Shown here in pieces: positions 1-11,200 of a DNA stretch of 64,000 nt (positions are counted from its first letter, which is position 1; each line of letters starts with the position of its first letter). Below the pieces are notes generated by a model. That model was not told where the DNA came from, made no database searches, and was given only the letters and a program-made list of their open reading frames with translations. Position numbers and translations under genes: made by a program. Source of the DNA: Tetrastigma voinierianum (Eukaryota; Streptophyta; Magnoliopsida; Vitales; Vitaceae); the NCBI GenBank assembly GCA_016808115.1, contig JAEQBH010000027.1:124001-188000 (forward strand). Direction: 5' to 3'.

Positions 1-1192
1 TTTCTTGATCAAGAAGCTATCAGAGGGGTGTAATCTAGTGATTTAGAAACCCAACTCACTGGCAGACTCGTTGTCAAAAAATTATCTTTCCCGTAGAAAT
101 TTATCGAGGCTAATGAACTATCACAAATCTACTTGCTGGTTTGGGTATTCTCAGACTGATCCCATCAGAAGCGCTTTATACCCATAATAGGATTGGCCTC
201 ATTACTCCGATTTCCGTGATGCCCTTTCGAAAGTGACACGAGAAGGCAATCCCGAGGATGAACAATTTCCGAAAGGTATACGACCGATAATGGTGATCTA
301 ATGAGCTTCAGAATTTAAATTGATAAATATCTTCTCACTTGAAATCAAGAATGAGTCAATGACTTATCCATTTAAACAAGTAGAGAGGTCACCGACCAAT
401 AGTAAATCCAATCCCGTGTTAGCAAGGATCTAATCAAGGAAATGATGAACTGCTCCAATTCTCAGAAGAGAAACTACTGCTGTGAACTCATGCATGCCTA
501 TGTCTTAGAGCTTAAGGTTTGCGCCCCACGCTTCCGGGTATGAAGTATTGAAAAAGAAAATATCCATAACAAGGCAACCCGTGATTAAAAGTAGTTCTCT
601 AATTTTCGCCTTCGAAAGAGTCAGCAGTTTATTGATGAACAAGTAAATGAGAGATCCAATCAAGCACTATCATATTCCTCGACAGGTTTTAAATCGTGGT
701 TCATGAAGCAAAGTTTCAATGCGCCCCATGGTGAATTGATGTTCACAATAGCGTAGCCTTTTTCAATGTTCCCTTAATAGATAATTGTTCGCCTGAATTT
801 GTTATTTTTGAATTTTAAGTTTTGTTCATTTTGTTAATAATTCACATATCTAGCTTATTTACATTTCAAGGTTTGCAAACTGATTCCAATTGCCTATCCA
901 GTCCAAATTGCATAGAGTTTGAATAGTCGTAGTTGATTGAGAAATTCTTGAGACCTGGTGATCGGGAGCATCCGGGACTTAAATCCAATTTACTACTTGT
1001 TCGACCTCGTACACTTGCAAAGATCTCGATCAAAACTAGAAAGAAAATGATTTATTCTTAAGAAAACCGTTTAATCGGCAAGATATTAGATAAGGAACAC
1101 AACAAACAAGTTTCATGGCATTATTGCTGGGGATTAGATAATAGTCCTTGGGTGATAATGTGACAAATTTGTATAAGTGTTTTGGTCCATCA
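1..1192 (+). mobile_element. B-family LTR, 3' part (left copy B')
   Basis: The sequence runs parallel to 20940-22027 and 27540-28583: the same landmarks appear in the same order (a TTATACCC box, TTCTCACTTGAAATCAAG, CCGTGTTAGC..GATCTAATCAAGGA, ATTTAAACAAG). It ends at 1192 in CA after a TTTGGTCC block, exactly as the 3' LTR of B does. Directly after it the minus-strand gag of an A-family element resumes, so this is the right-hand LTR of a B copy inserted into A'. The left part lies outside the window, so the target duplication cannot be checked. Confidence 0.8.
1116..1133 (+). repeat. PBS-like sequence inside the B' LTR
   Basis: TGGCATTATTGCTGGGGA resembles the tRNA-Asp primer-binding site of Athila elements (TGGCGCCGTTGCCGGGGA type), but it lies 59 bp before the LTR end, so it is part of the LTR and not the working primer site. 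The same arrangement occurs in the other B and C LTRs. Confidence 0.65.
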
Positions 1193-2190
1193 CTGAAAGA
1201 GGTGAGCAGTTCATCCCATGCTTTGGATGTCTCAGCCACATAATTCAAGAAATCCATGGCTTCCTCTGGATGTTTGCTCATGAAGTCCCCTCCACACATA
1301 GTCTCCAACAACCGTCAGTTGTGGGACATTCCATTATAGAAGTGGGATTAACTAGCATCCAAGATCAAAGCCATGGTGAGGGCACCGATGGTCTCAGGTA
1401 CCTTCCCAAAGACCGGTAGAATTTCTATTTTCTCACGTGAAGGTGTAAATTTCCTTCGACTATCAGTTTTATGGGTGTCGAAGAATTTCTTTAAAATTCC
1501 TCGCCTACATATCTCCCGCCCTAATAGTTCTCGGCCTTGGGAGAGTTGGAGCCGCATTTTTCCTCGCCCCCGTGAGTAAGAGGGAAGAACTCACCCACGA
1601 TCAACATCAGATGCCCTCTTCAAGGTATCGCATACTTCCTCGAACTCCCGGATGTGTGAATAGGGATTTTCACTCTCCATTCCATGGAAAGCGGAGATAA
1701 GGGCACTAGATAGACTTGATAATGATGTCCTCCTCGAGGAGGCACAATGTGTGAGGGTGCACTCACTCGTGGGGTGTACATGGTCCCCGCTTGTTCTCAG
1801 GATGCATCTGGCTCCTCGAAACCCCCCGTCGTTCTACTACCCCTCGTGGAGCGGCCCATCCCACCACCGTGTATGCTCAATTCACAGCTCTGTTCTTGTG
1901 GAGCACTGCTCCTTTCTAATCGGCCTACTGTGTTCCTATCCCAGTGTTGCATAAACTCCTAAGAAAAGGGCACAAAACACAACAAGAGACAAAAACAAAA
2001 CAAGCTAGCAAAAAGGTTAATGTTAGCTAAAAAAAATGAAGATAGAAATTGTGTATTGACAGTATAAGATTGAATCAACCCTAATAAAGAACTCAGGGAA
2101 ATTACTGTAAGAACAAAAAGGTTGAAAATTCACCAACACTTGTGATGTGGATCACAAATTAAACAACTCGTCACTTGCACTTAGGCACCA
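1193..2190 (-). pseudogene. A'-element leader and gag fragment
   Basis: The minus strand encodes gag pieces that match the plus-strand A element at 28589-29320. Examples are the segment ETMCGGDFMSKHPEEAMDFL (about 1230-1311) and a frame-broken FFDTH..EFTPS-like stretch (1348-1557). Upstream on the minus strand (1740-1760) is the counterpart of the A leader around 28730. The reading frame changes several times, so nothing here is functional. The fragment stops at 1193, where the B' LTR was inserted into it; the rest of A' lies beyond the left edge. Gag would be the structural protein of the retrotransposon particle. Confidence 0.75.
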
Positions 2191-2208
2191 TCCCTAGCAA
2201 CGACGCCA
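2191..2208 (-). promoter_or_regulatory. primer-binding site of A'
   Basis: The minus strand reads TGGCGTCGTTGCTAGGGA two bases inside the LTR. This fits a tRNA-Asp-type Athila primer site and matches the position of the A element site at 18967. Confidence 0.7.
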
Positions 2209-2210
2209 TT

Positions 2211-3486
2211 TGATTCACACGTAAATGTGTAGCTAGGCGGCTCCAAACCAACAAAATTTATAAACCTATACCTTCTACTGCTGTAGCCTAGCTATTGCAG
2301 TATAGTGGCTCTAGGGTCAAAATGGTGATTTCACTTTGGATTTTAGGCTTTTCATAAAAACAAAGTGGGTCATGATTCAAGATCGCAAGAAATATAGTAA
2401 AATGTAAAAAGAATTCCTTGAAGTCTCGGGCCACCGGGTTTGGAGTTTTAGGCACCGAGAGGTCCCTGGGTAGTATCGTGTCGGGAGAATAACCTATAGT
2501 CATTTCCCGAACCGGATCTTCATTTAGCTATAAATCCGAACCCTAATAGTTTTCCTCTTGAGAAATAGCATTTATTGGTTATTAATGTTTCAAGACAATA
2601 AAAACTGATCCTTTGATCTACCCTATAGTGACAAATAAATGGAAACTAAACAAGCATTAGTAGATCTAGTAATAAGCATCCACTGAACCCTAAAAGATTG
2701 CCAAGTACTGGTCAATCATGATACATCAAAAGGATTTAAACCTAAAGTGAGAGATAGAGGCATAAATGACAACAACTGCTTGCATTAAAAACAAGAGGAC
2801 CAGCAGTTTACCTTAAAACCCTACCTAGCAGCCCTACTCTTCAAGGATAGGAGGAGCCAACCATCCTTTGAGTTGTCATCCTCAGGGGGAGTTTGGCAAG
2901 CGAGAAAGTGAGAGAAAATGAGGGAAAATGAGGGAAGAGAAACAGCGTGGAGAGCTAAAGCTGCCAAAATTTATCGCAGATTATAGTGATGTTCCACAAA
3001 GCCGATTGAGGCTTATATAACGCTTCAAAATCAAGGAAATTACAAAATGTATAAACTACCAAAAATACAAAGAGGGTAGTTTGGGAAAAGGTATAAAAAA
3101 GCTGGGTAAAAACGGGTCAACAAGATCGGGGCGTGTCATGGAAATTAAGACCCGTGAAATTTCACAGGTTGCGAAATTTCGCATGAAGGTTGCGAATTTT
3201 TGCAACCCTGCAAAATTTGCAGTGTTTTGATTTCTTCCATTTTCTGCTCCACTTTCCTTTGACTTGACCCGCACCGCAAGTTCGCCAGATTCTTCACGCT
3301 CGAGTCGACTACGACTTTAGCCTAATTTAGCTCTCACTAAACTACTAAAATAGCCACAAAATGCGATCAATAGTGTAGTCGGGACCTTGGTGTGTCAATT
3401 GAGTTATTTAAGTTGATTAGTACACAAAAAGTGCTCGAAATCTACAATAAACAGGGTTCAAAATAGCACTATTTGGGCACTAATCA
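2211..3486 (-). mobile_element. 5' LTR of A' (1276 bp)
   Basis: On the minus strand it starts TGATTAGTGC.. at 3486 and ends ..GAATCA at 2211. It is colinear with the LTRs at 17682-18964 (1283 bp) and 37371-38667 (1297 bp). A TATA box (ttatataagc on the minus strand) is at 3011-3020. A near-palindrome GTTGCGAAATTTCGCATG (as read on the plus strand) lies about 150 bp upstream of it at 3168-3185. Position 3486 abuts sequence that is the end of the C LTR, so A' was inserted into the 5' LTR of C. Confidence 0.85.
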
Positions 3487-3583
3487 AGCTACGCTGATCA
3501 ATTTGGCCTACAACAAGTTTTTTGCGCCATTTCCGGGGACTTGACAACAAGTCTTTAGTAGCCGTGTTAGAAATTTGGCAACA
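3487..3583 (+). mobile_element. End of the 5' LTR of Athila element C
   Basis: It matches 48107-48193, the last part of the 3' LTR of C, including CGCTGATCAATTTGGC and the terminal AAATTTGGCAACA. The rest of this LTR was displaced to the left of the window by insertion of A'. It contains a PBS-like TTGCGCCATTTCCGGGGA at about 3522. Confidence 0.8.
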
Positions 3584-3589
3584 AGTTTT

Positions 3590-3606
3590 TGGCGTCGTTG
3601 TAGGGA
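3590..3606 (+). promoter_or_regulatory. primer-binding site of C
   Basis: TGGCGTCGTTGTAGGGA lies six bases after the LTR terminus at 3583, the usual position for an Athila PBS complementary to tRNA-Asp. Confidence 0.7.
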
Positions 3607-3760
3607 TCAAGCATAAAAATTGTTACATTAATATTTAAACCAAAAAGCAAATTTCTAATTTGAACATTTGTTTTTGTTTTGTTTTTTGTTGTTTTTTTTT
3701 TTTTGAGTAACTGAAATATCTTTACAATTAAAGTTGTGATTATCTCTATCAAGTAATCTT
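3607..3760 (+). other. C leader, left of solo LTR F
   Basis: Short AT-rich untranslated leader of C with a T-rich tract near 3680-3705. No ORF of note. It ends in ATCTT (3756-3760), the left target-site duplication of the F insertion. Confidence 0.6.
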
Positions 3761-4439
3761 TATAACGCCTCTTACCCTTAGTTGAGGCAGGAGAGGGGAT
3801 GTCACACGGAACTGAGACTTCTTAACCTGATTTTCTAACTTTAGTGGGCTCATTTATATCATAAATTCATAATAACAGTAAAACTATAAAACTACCACCG
3901 TAGTGGTGTCTAAATTGTCCTTTACATATATTGGAGTCTCATTTACTTGTACTTACACAAGTTCCACTATTACAAAATTTTACATTTACGTTTCAAAAAC
4001 AAATTCATGGACCTACATCAAAAAGACTCCTAATGCTGTGTTGGCCTTGGCGAATGCGGAATGTCTCTGACGACCTCTTCAATACCTACACGGATGAAAC
4101 ACCCGTGCTAAGCTTATAGCTTAGTGGGAAAACTTATAACACATATGACCACATGCAGTGGTCCTCAATTACAATATACATATAACATAATTCATATATC
4201 AGAATATTCACATCTCCCATAGGAGTTAATAAATGTAAATTCAGAATGTAAGGTACCAGAGGTACACTACATAACATAACTAAGATATGCCTAGCATCAA
4301 ACTCGATTACTTTGTTTTCTTATAATTATTTCCATAAATCATCTTATCTGGGATATTAATAACATATAAGTATTTACCTGCATAGACTGGTAATAATGAA
4401 TGAGAGGGACACGACACAATAGGTACCCGAAGGTACAAT

Positions 4440-4612
4440 ACAATATTGAACAAAGGTGCCGAAGCACAAATAGAGACGTGACTGCCCACGTAATAAAAGT
4501 GTCGTAGCACTATGCAGGAGTGCCGTAACATTGAACAGAGAGTGCCGAAGCACTAAATAGAAAGTGTCGAAGCACTAATCAGAGAGTATCGAAGCATTAA
4601 TCAGAGGTGCCT
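4440..4612. repeat. GTGCCGAAGCAC-type short repeats in solo LTR F
   Basis: About six copies of a 12-bp imperfect palindrome (GTGCCGAAGCAC, GTGTCGAAGCAC, GTATCGAAGCAT) occur, the last three at a 22-bp period (about 4535-4605). The array ends about 80 bp before a TATA-like sequence. Confidence 0.75.
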
Positions 4613-4939
4613 ATTAATTCACTATTCGACGGCTGCGTACATACAATTATATGTAATAATCGAGCTTGTTATATTGTTCTTAATCACATTCTGTATTTAT
4701 ATAACACTAGAAAATAAGTGGGCTATAAGTCTCCGCTTATTCGCTTCTCACCCCAAGAACGAGGTGTTTGTAGCATTTTACATATAAATTGTATACGCAG
4801 TAATGTAATCTTTCATTCACTTATTAGATCACACTTAATCCACTTCATGCTTATTGTTCAACTCAATCATAATCCTAACCAAGAGATGATGGTTCCTAGA
4901 ATAAAAGAAAGAAAAGAGAGAAAATAGGACATCAAGTTT

Positions 4940-5095
4940 TCCTAGGCATAAGGGACCTTCGCCTAGGCGAGGACCTACGCTAAGGTAGAGCAACCCACGC
5001 CGAGGCATGGCAAAGACTGCCAAATTTGGGGCTTCGGGTTTGCCTAGGCTAAGCTCCTCGCATAGGCGAAGCTCCCTTCACCTAGGCGAAGAGCT
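4940..5095. repeat. CCTAGGCGAAG palindromic repeats in solo LTR F
   Basis: Repeated variants of CTTCGCCTAGGCGAAG occur (for example TTCGCCTAGGCGAGG and TTCACCTAGGCGAAGAG), about six copies over 150 bp. No function is known to me. Confidence 0.65.
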
Positions 5096-5735
5096 TCAGG
5101 ATTGTACAAAAATGGCATTTTTGGCTATTTTCACCGGTTGATTTCCAACAAAAACAAACCTAAAAAACTAAACTTAAACCAACCAAAACCTAGGGCTTTT
5201 CATAACACAACCCTAAACAAAGAGGAAGTTAGGATAGTTTCCTAACTAACAAATGGAAGAGTTCCATACTAACAAATATGAGAGTTCCATACGTGGATTT
5301 CTTGAACTTCCCAACCAAGCTTCCTTTCTTCTTACTTGTACAAGGATGGATCTCCAAAAAATGGAGAGAAATCACCAAAAATGACTCTTCTCCCTCAAAC
5401 CCGTATACCTTAGTTCTCCCAAAACCAAAAGCTAGAAAAATTGGAAAAATTCCCCTTCTTTAGATAAGTTATTGTCTTTATCTCACTTGGCTTAATTTTT
5501 AGCCCTTGCATTTTAGTCATTCTTCTTTATCCCATTTTCAAATCAACTTATCAAATTTCTACTTTAACATATAATCTCCTTATCTTATGTCCTTTGAGTC
5601 CTCATTTTACAAATCACCATTTTACCATTTTTTTATACTTAGCACTTAAATTTTCGAAAAATACAAATTTAACTTATATTATACCCTAAACATGTCATAA
5701 AACTTCGAGGGTATAATTTGGGGCGTTACAATCTT

Positions 5736-5965
5736 ACTGTGGTTTAAGTGTGTCAATTGTTTTAGGTGCTTATTATATGCATAGGAAACCATAAGCTAAA
5801 CTATTGCCACTAGACATTGAGATAGAGAGGACGCATGAATTTGAGTAGAGCGCCAGAAAGTAGTAATGGTCGAAAGCAAAGAGATGTTAATCAGAACATT
5901 CCTATGTAGCATCAATAGGTGGACCTTAACAGAGGCAAAAAACTATGGAAGACTTATAGAGGCTA
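5736..5965 (+). other. C leader, right of solo LTR F
   Basis: Untranslated leader of C between solo LTR F and gag. I see no signal in it beyond degraded leader sequence. Confidence 0.5.
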
Positions 5966-7038
5966 GTGATAAGAGAGGAATATTTAGTAGTAAGGACACC
6001 ACCAATAGAAGCCAACAATTTTGAGCTGAAACTTGCCCTGATTACTATGGTGCAACAAAATCAATTCACAAGGCATCCAAGTGAGGACCCTAATGAGCAC
6101 CTGGACAGATTTATGAGGATGTCCAACTTAGTGAAAATGAATGGTGTTAATCCAGATGTAATCAAGTTGCAACTATTCCCTTTCTCTCCGAGAGACATAA
6201 CTATCAGCTAGTTTGAATCATTACCATATGGTTTAGTGAGAAATTGGGAAGAGGTAGTAGAGGCTTATCTTAGTCGATTTTTCCTCATACTCTAACTTCT
6301 GAGAGAAGAGAGGAGCTCATTGTCTTCAAGAAAAGGGAAGATGAATCACTATACAATGCTTGGGAAATATATAAGCAACTACTGAGGAAATGTCCCATGC
6401 ATGGAATTGAACAAATGACACAAATGGATATTTTTTACCATGCCATGAATTATTCTTCAAAACGAATAGTAGATGCAGCCTTTGAAGGTGCATTCAAAAG
6501 GAAGAGTGCCGAAGAAGCAACTCAATTTATGTAAGCACTGTTAAGGGCAACTAATAGCCCATTTGAAGCTTCGTGAGCAAGAGATCCGTGGTGAGAGGAG
6601 GATAGAACTTTAACAAGATGATACTTCATTGAGGCAAAGGTAGATGCCATAATAAATAGAATGAACTCACAAGAGAAAAGAAGTCATTCAATTAATGAAG
6701 TGGGAATTTGCATATTGTGTTGGTTAAAACAAAGGTTGCTGGACTATGGACTAGCTCATGAAGGTCCCTATCAAGTTGAAGAAGTCCAATACCTAAATGG
6801 GAATAGAAGTTACAAATTCAAACCTAACAATAACTTACCTACCCACTACACATTAGCTCTTAGGAACCATGAAAATCTTTCTTATGTAGGTGGAAATCAT
6901 CAAGGTCAAAGACCAACTCAGAACTATCAACAGGATTACATTCCACCTAGATTCCAAGGACAAAATCAAGGAAATGGCAGACAATCAAGGGCAGAGGAGA
7001 CCACCATCCGAAGATCAAATATTGAGTTATATGGTTGA
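5966..7038 (+). pseudogene. C-element Gag, broken
   Basis: Gag is the structural particle protein of the Athila element. The N-terminal part (5966-6211) has the conserved block ANNFELK..ALITMVQQNQF followed by HPSEDPNEHLDRF and LFPFSPRD, typical of the retrotransposon gag domain. A TAG at 6209-6211 stands where the family has Trp (TGG to TAG), followed by recognisable gag residues FESLPYG. The middle (6212-6660) continues the domain (REELIVFKKREDESLYNAWE and so on) with frame changes near 6290. The C-terminal part (6661-7038) is Gln/Asn-rich, ending in the GNHQGQRPTQNYQQ region. Stops and frame shifts make it non-functional. Confidence 0.8.
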
Positions 7039-7213
7039 AACAAAGAACTCTTAACTCATGAACAAAATTTTGTTGAACTTGATGTTTCCGTGAAAACACA
7101 AATGCTCGTTTCAAAAAACCCGAAACTCAACGTGGGCAATGGGGTAAATGCCCAAAACTCAGACCGCCTAGGATCCTTTCCCTAATGATGCAAAGAAAAA
7201 TCCAAAGGATTGT
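7039..7213 (+). other. C gag-pol junction remnant
   Basis: Degraded coding sequence between the gag tail and the charged linker, with no open frame. Confidence 0.5.
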
Positions 7214-7750
7214 TTGGCCATTACACTAAGGAATGACAAAGAATTGCAAGTCAAAAAGGAAGATGAGAAAAGGCAAACTGAAAAGGAAGCCAAAAATGAA
7301 GACCATAAACAAACAACCAATGAGAAGAGGCGTGAAAGAACTGAAAAAGCATATGAAAGTCAAAAGATGAAAGGGAAAACTAAAGTGCAAAAAGAAAAGG
7401 CAATTCAAAAGGAGAAAAAGGAAGTGAGAGTTTATCACCCTCCAATAATACCCTTTCCTCAAAGACTGAAGCAGAAAAAACTAGATGACCAATTTACCAA
7501 ATTTCTGAACATGTTCAGAAAATTGGAGATAAATATTTCTTTTGCTAAAACTTTGGCTCAAATGCCACATTATGCTAAGTTTCTGAAGGAAATAATCAAA
7601 GCAAAAAGAGGAAACTGGATGAATGTGATAGTAAACTATCAGCAACCACAAGACAATTATCTCGTAAGAAGTCACAGAAAAATTCAAGATCCCGAAGTTT
7701 TACTTATACCTCAGACCATCGACACCATGACCTGGGGAAAACACCTGTGA
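7214..7750 (+). CDS. C-element charged linker ORF before protease (178 aa)
   Basis: An open frame of 178 codons within the gag-pol region of C. The first 75 residues are rich in Lys and Glu and probably helical. The second half carries YHPPIIPFPQRL and FAKTLAQMPHYAKFLKEI, conserved in Athila/Tat polyproteins just before the protease; the same block is at 30280-30370 in element A. It is the longest uninterrupted piece of C but only a part of the original polyprotein, so independent function is unlikely. The start codon shown is simply the first ATG of the open stretch. Confidence 0.7.
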   Translation: MAITLRNDKELQVKKEDEKRQTEKEAKNEDHKQTTNEKRRERTEKAYESQKMKGKTKVQKEKAIQKEKKEVRVYHPPIIPFPQRLKQKKLDDQFTKFLNMFRKLEINISFAKTLAQMPHYAKFLKEIIKAKRGNWMNVIVNYQQPQDNYLVRSHRKIQDPEVLLIPQTIDTMTWGKHL

Positions 7751-8130
7751 TTATGGTGCGCATTAATCCGATCCCCATCGCTGGTGAAAAAATTAAGTTT
7801 GGGGGAATTAACTCCTACCACACTGTCCCTACAAATGGTAGACAAATCAATGACTCAACTAGAAGGGATTATTGAAGATGTGCTTATCAAGGTGGGAAAG
7901 TTCATTTTTCCAATGGATTTTGTGGTGATTGATATGGAGGAAGACAAGTAAGTACCATTACTACTTGGCAAACCATTTTTAGCCATAGGTGTAGCATTGA
8001 TAGATGTGAAAAAAGAAGAGCTCGCTCTAAGGGTTGGCACAGAGGAAGTACAATTTAACTTGAATTAAAATTTGAAACAACCAGATTTTGAAGGAGCCCA
8101 TTGTATGAGAGTGGATGGTGTCTGATAAAC
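7740..8130 (+). pseudogene. C-element protease (retropepsin) remnant
   Basis: The aspartic protease region of the polyprotein. CDYGA at about 7746 stands where Athila proteases have the catalytic CD(L/S)GA, followed at once by an in-frame TAA. In another frame ELTPTTLSLQMVDKS and GKFIFPMDFVVIDMEED follow, then a stop, then VPLLLGKPFLAIGVALIDV. The order is that of a plant retropepsin. At least two stops and one frame change break it. Confidence 0.7.
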
Positions 8131-8689
8131 AAGAAATGAAGTATGATTTTTTGAATCAGGATCCACTTGAAGAATGCATGTTCAAGTTACTATACAAGGA
8201 AAACTTGGATGGGGAAAAGCTAAATGCAAGTGTTGAACTTATTGAAACTGTGCTGAATTGATTGAAACTGTGTTGAATTTGAGTAAAGAAAATGAGGAAG
8301 ATGTAAAGAGAAGCTGCTAGAGTAAGAAGAAAAGAAGAGCCCGATGGGCTAATCCTAAAAGAACTACCTAAGCACTTAAAGTATGCATTCTTGGGTGAAG
8401 AAAAATCCAAGCCAGTGATCATAGCCTCTAATCTAACTTCAGAAGAAGAGAAGGAAGTGATAGAAACTCTCAAAAAATACAAAGAAGCTATAGCTCGTCA
8501 CCGAAGGATTCAGACCGCCCCACCCATTTGCATGCATAAATTCTTATGGAGGAGAATCCAAAGGCTTCTATTGAACACCAAATGAGGCTAAATCTAGTGA
8601 TGAAGGAAGTAGTAATGAAGGAAGTGCTCAAATGGCTCAATACTGGATTCATTTATGTCATTCAAATAGTCCTTGGGTGAGCCTAGTTC
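8131..8689 (+). pseudogene. C-element protease-RT connector remnant
   Basis: Degraded pol sequence. Short frames retain KELPKHLKYAFLGEEKS-like and SNLTSEEEKEVIETLKKYKE residues (8350-8480) that in Athila elements lie between protease and reverse transcriptase. No open frame spans it. Confidence 0.6.
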
Positions 8690-9800
8690 ATGTGGTTCCC
8701 AAAAACGGTTTCACAATATCGAAATGAAAATTATGAATTAATACTCACAAGGACTGTGACAAGGTGGAGAGTATGCATAAATTACAGAAAAGTAAACACT
8801 ACACAAAGAAAGGATCATTATCATCTACCATTCATTGACCAGATGTTAGAAAGATTGGCAGGCGAGCCCTACTATTTTTTTTTCGATGGTTATTTTGGTT
8901 ATAACTGCATAGTTATAGCCTCGAAGATTAAGAGAAAACCATATCTACATGTCCTTATGACACTTTTTCTTTTAGAAGAATGTCATTTGGATTGTGTAAT
9001 GCTCCAACTACATTCCAAAGATGCATGATGTCCATGTTCTTAAATTTAGTAGAGGAAGTAATGGAGATATTTATGGATGATTTTTCTATTTTTGGTTCCA
9101 GCTTTGAAAATTGCCTACATAATCTAGCAGTGGTACTGCAAAGGTGTAAGGAGAAGAACCTAGCTTTGAATTGGGAAAAATGCCACTTCATGGTGAAAGA
9201 AGGATTAGTATTAGGGCACAAGATTTCAGCTACAAGGCTAGAAGTTGATTAAGAAAAAATTTCTGTGATTGACACTTTGGTTCCACCTACCACAGTGAAA
9301 GGAGTCAAAAGCTTTCCTGGACATGCTGGCTTCTACAGAAGATTTATTAAAGACTTTTCCTAGATAGATAGACCATTATGCAGATTGCTGGAAAAAGACA
9401 CAATATTCGGTTTTAATAATACATGCAAGCTTTCATTTGATGAGATAAAGCTTAGACTTCAGAGAGCTCCTGTCATGGCAACACCAAATGGGAACAAAAT
9501 TTTTGAAATCATGTGTGATGCTAGTGACTTTGCCATGATAGTAGTATTGGGGTAGAGAATTGAGAAAAGCTTCAAAGCCATCTATTATGCTAACAAAACC
9601 TTCAATGAAGCTCAAGATAACTATTCAACCATGCAGAAGGAGATGTCATAAAGAATCTTGCTTCGTGGAGAAATTTAGACCATACATCTGGGTCTCATGT
9701 TATTGTGCATACAAATCATGCAACAATCAAATACTTAATGGCAAAGAAAGATGCTAAGCCTAGATTGATCATATGAGTTTTGTTGCTACAAGAGTTTGAT
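8690..9800 (+). pseudogene. C-element reverse transcriptase and RNase H, broken
   Basis: Reverse transcriptase copies the element RNA into DNA. The frame at 8690-8950 has RVCINYRKVN followed by KDHYHLPFIDQMLERLAG. The next frame (8980-9252) has SFGLCNAPTTFQRCM, the catalytic FMDDF box (family YxDD, here F-M-D-D) and LNWEKCHFMVKEGLVLGH. RNase H follows (about 9460-9640) with the conserved CDASDFA and an Asn-Glu-Ala-Gln..NYST segment. There is a frame shift between the two RT parts, a stop after 9252 and a TAG at 9553. Non-functional. Confidence 0.85.
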
Positions 9801-9889
9801 ACGAGATAAAGGATAAAACGGGAGTGATAATGTAATCAGAGATCACTTATCCAGAATAGAAGCACAGTTGACGGCATAAGAGGACTTGA

Positions 9890-11200
9890 AATTGATGAGA
9901 GTTTTCCTGATGAGAAGTTGTTCCATGTAAAAACCCAACTACCTTGGTATGCTGATTTGGTGAACTATCTTGCTTGTGGTATTATGCCACAAGAATTGAA
10001 ATATCAACGAAAAAATAAATTGAGGCATGAAGTTAGATTTTTCATTTGGGATGACCCACTTCTGTTTAGGAGGGGTGCAAATCAGATTATTAAAAGGTGT
10101 ATACTTGAAAGGGAACAAGGTGAAATTCTTGACAAATGCCTCTCAGCACAATATGGAGGTCTTTTTGCAGGATAAAGGACAACCCAAAAGATCCTCTATC
10201 TCGATGAGAGTACCGTCCACGTTGTTTAGAGACAGTTTTGAATGGATCAAGCAGTGTGAAAAATGCCAGAGAATTGGTAACATCAATAGAAGAAATAAAA
10301 TGCCTCTACAAGGGAAATCTTACAGCATATTTTTATAATCAAATAGATTTTATGTGACCATTTGCACCATCTATGGGAACTTATACATTCTCCTTGCTAT
10401 GGATTATGTAGTATCCAAGTAGGTAGAAGCTTATCCAAGGAATGATGCAACAGTTGTAGGGTCGGTCCAGCCAACATACTAACCAAATATGTTCATGATA
10501 CAAAGCCCCAAGAATCATTATCAGTGATGAGGGAAGTCACTTTGCAAACAAGCTATTTGCAAAGCTCATGAGAAAATATAGGGTAAGACATGCTATGGGT
10601 TTGGCTTATCATCCTCAACCAAATGGACAAGTTGAAGTGTCTAATAAAGATATAAAAAGCATACTAGAGAAAACATTGAATACAAGTAGGAAGGATTGGT
10701 CTTTGAAGCTAGATGATGCATTATGGGCTTATAGGACTGCCTACAAAACTCATATTGGGATGTCACCATATAGGATTGTTTTTGGAAAATCATGTCATTT
10801 ACCTCTTAAATTGGAGAACAAAGCTATGTGGGCAATTAAGAGGCTAAACTTTGACTGCCAAACTGCAAAAGAAGAAAGGTTACTCCAGTTGAATGAGTTG
10901 GAAGAATTGAGGAATGAGGCCTATGACAATGCTAGAATTTACAAGGACAAAACTAAAAGATGACATGATTAGAAAATTTTGAGGAAGGAGTTTAAGGTGG
11001 GAGAATCAGTCCTGCTTTACAACTCAAGACTCAGACTCTTTCCAAGAAAATTGAAATCAAGATGGAATGGTCCTTATACAGTCATCTCAATAACCCTTTT
11101 TGGAGCAGTCACATTGAAGTCAAATTTTGGAAAAGAATTCTGTTGAATTGACAAATGTCAAGCATTACTTTTGGGAGGAATAATGAATGAGAGCACTGGC
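9890..11200 (+). pseudogene. C-element integrase, broken
   Basis: Integrase would join the cDNA to the chromosome. The zinc-binding part is split over two frames (10027-10338), with CEKCQRIGNINRRN near its end. The catalytic core begins in broken frames (10340-10560, with DEGSHFANKLF). It then runs open for 131 codons (10568-10963) with LAYHPQPNGQVEVSNKDIK, which includes the catalytic Glu of D,D35E, and WALWAYRTAY-type residues. The C-terminal RLFPRKLKSRWNGPY motif is at 11035-11080. Stops upstream show it is dead. Confidence 0.85.

Larger units (their letters stand above)
3761..5730. mobile_element. Solo LTR F of a gypsy-type element (1970 bp)
   Basis: The segment begins TATAACGCCT and ends GGGGCGTTACA, the inverted termini usual for plant Ty3-gypsy LTRs (one end decayed from TG to TA). 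It is flanked by the same 5-bp duplication, ATCTT, at 3756-3760 and 5731-5735, and contains no element coding sequence, so it is a solo LTR left by LTR-LTR recombination. It contains two families of short palindromic repeats. A TATA-like TATTTATATAAC lies near 4693. The small ORFs inside it match no family I recognise. Confidence 0.85.

Noticed and set aside
7226..7462. Hydrophobic minus-strand ORF resembling a membrane protein
   Set aside because: It is the antisense of the Lys/Glu-rich linker ORF of C (AAA/GAA codons read as TTT/TTC).
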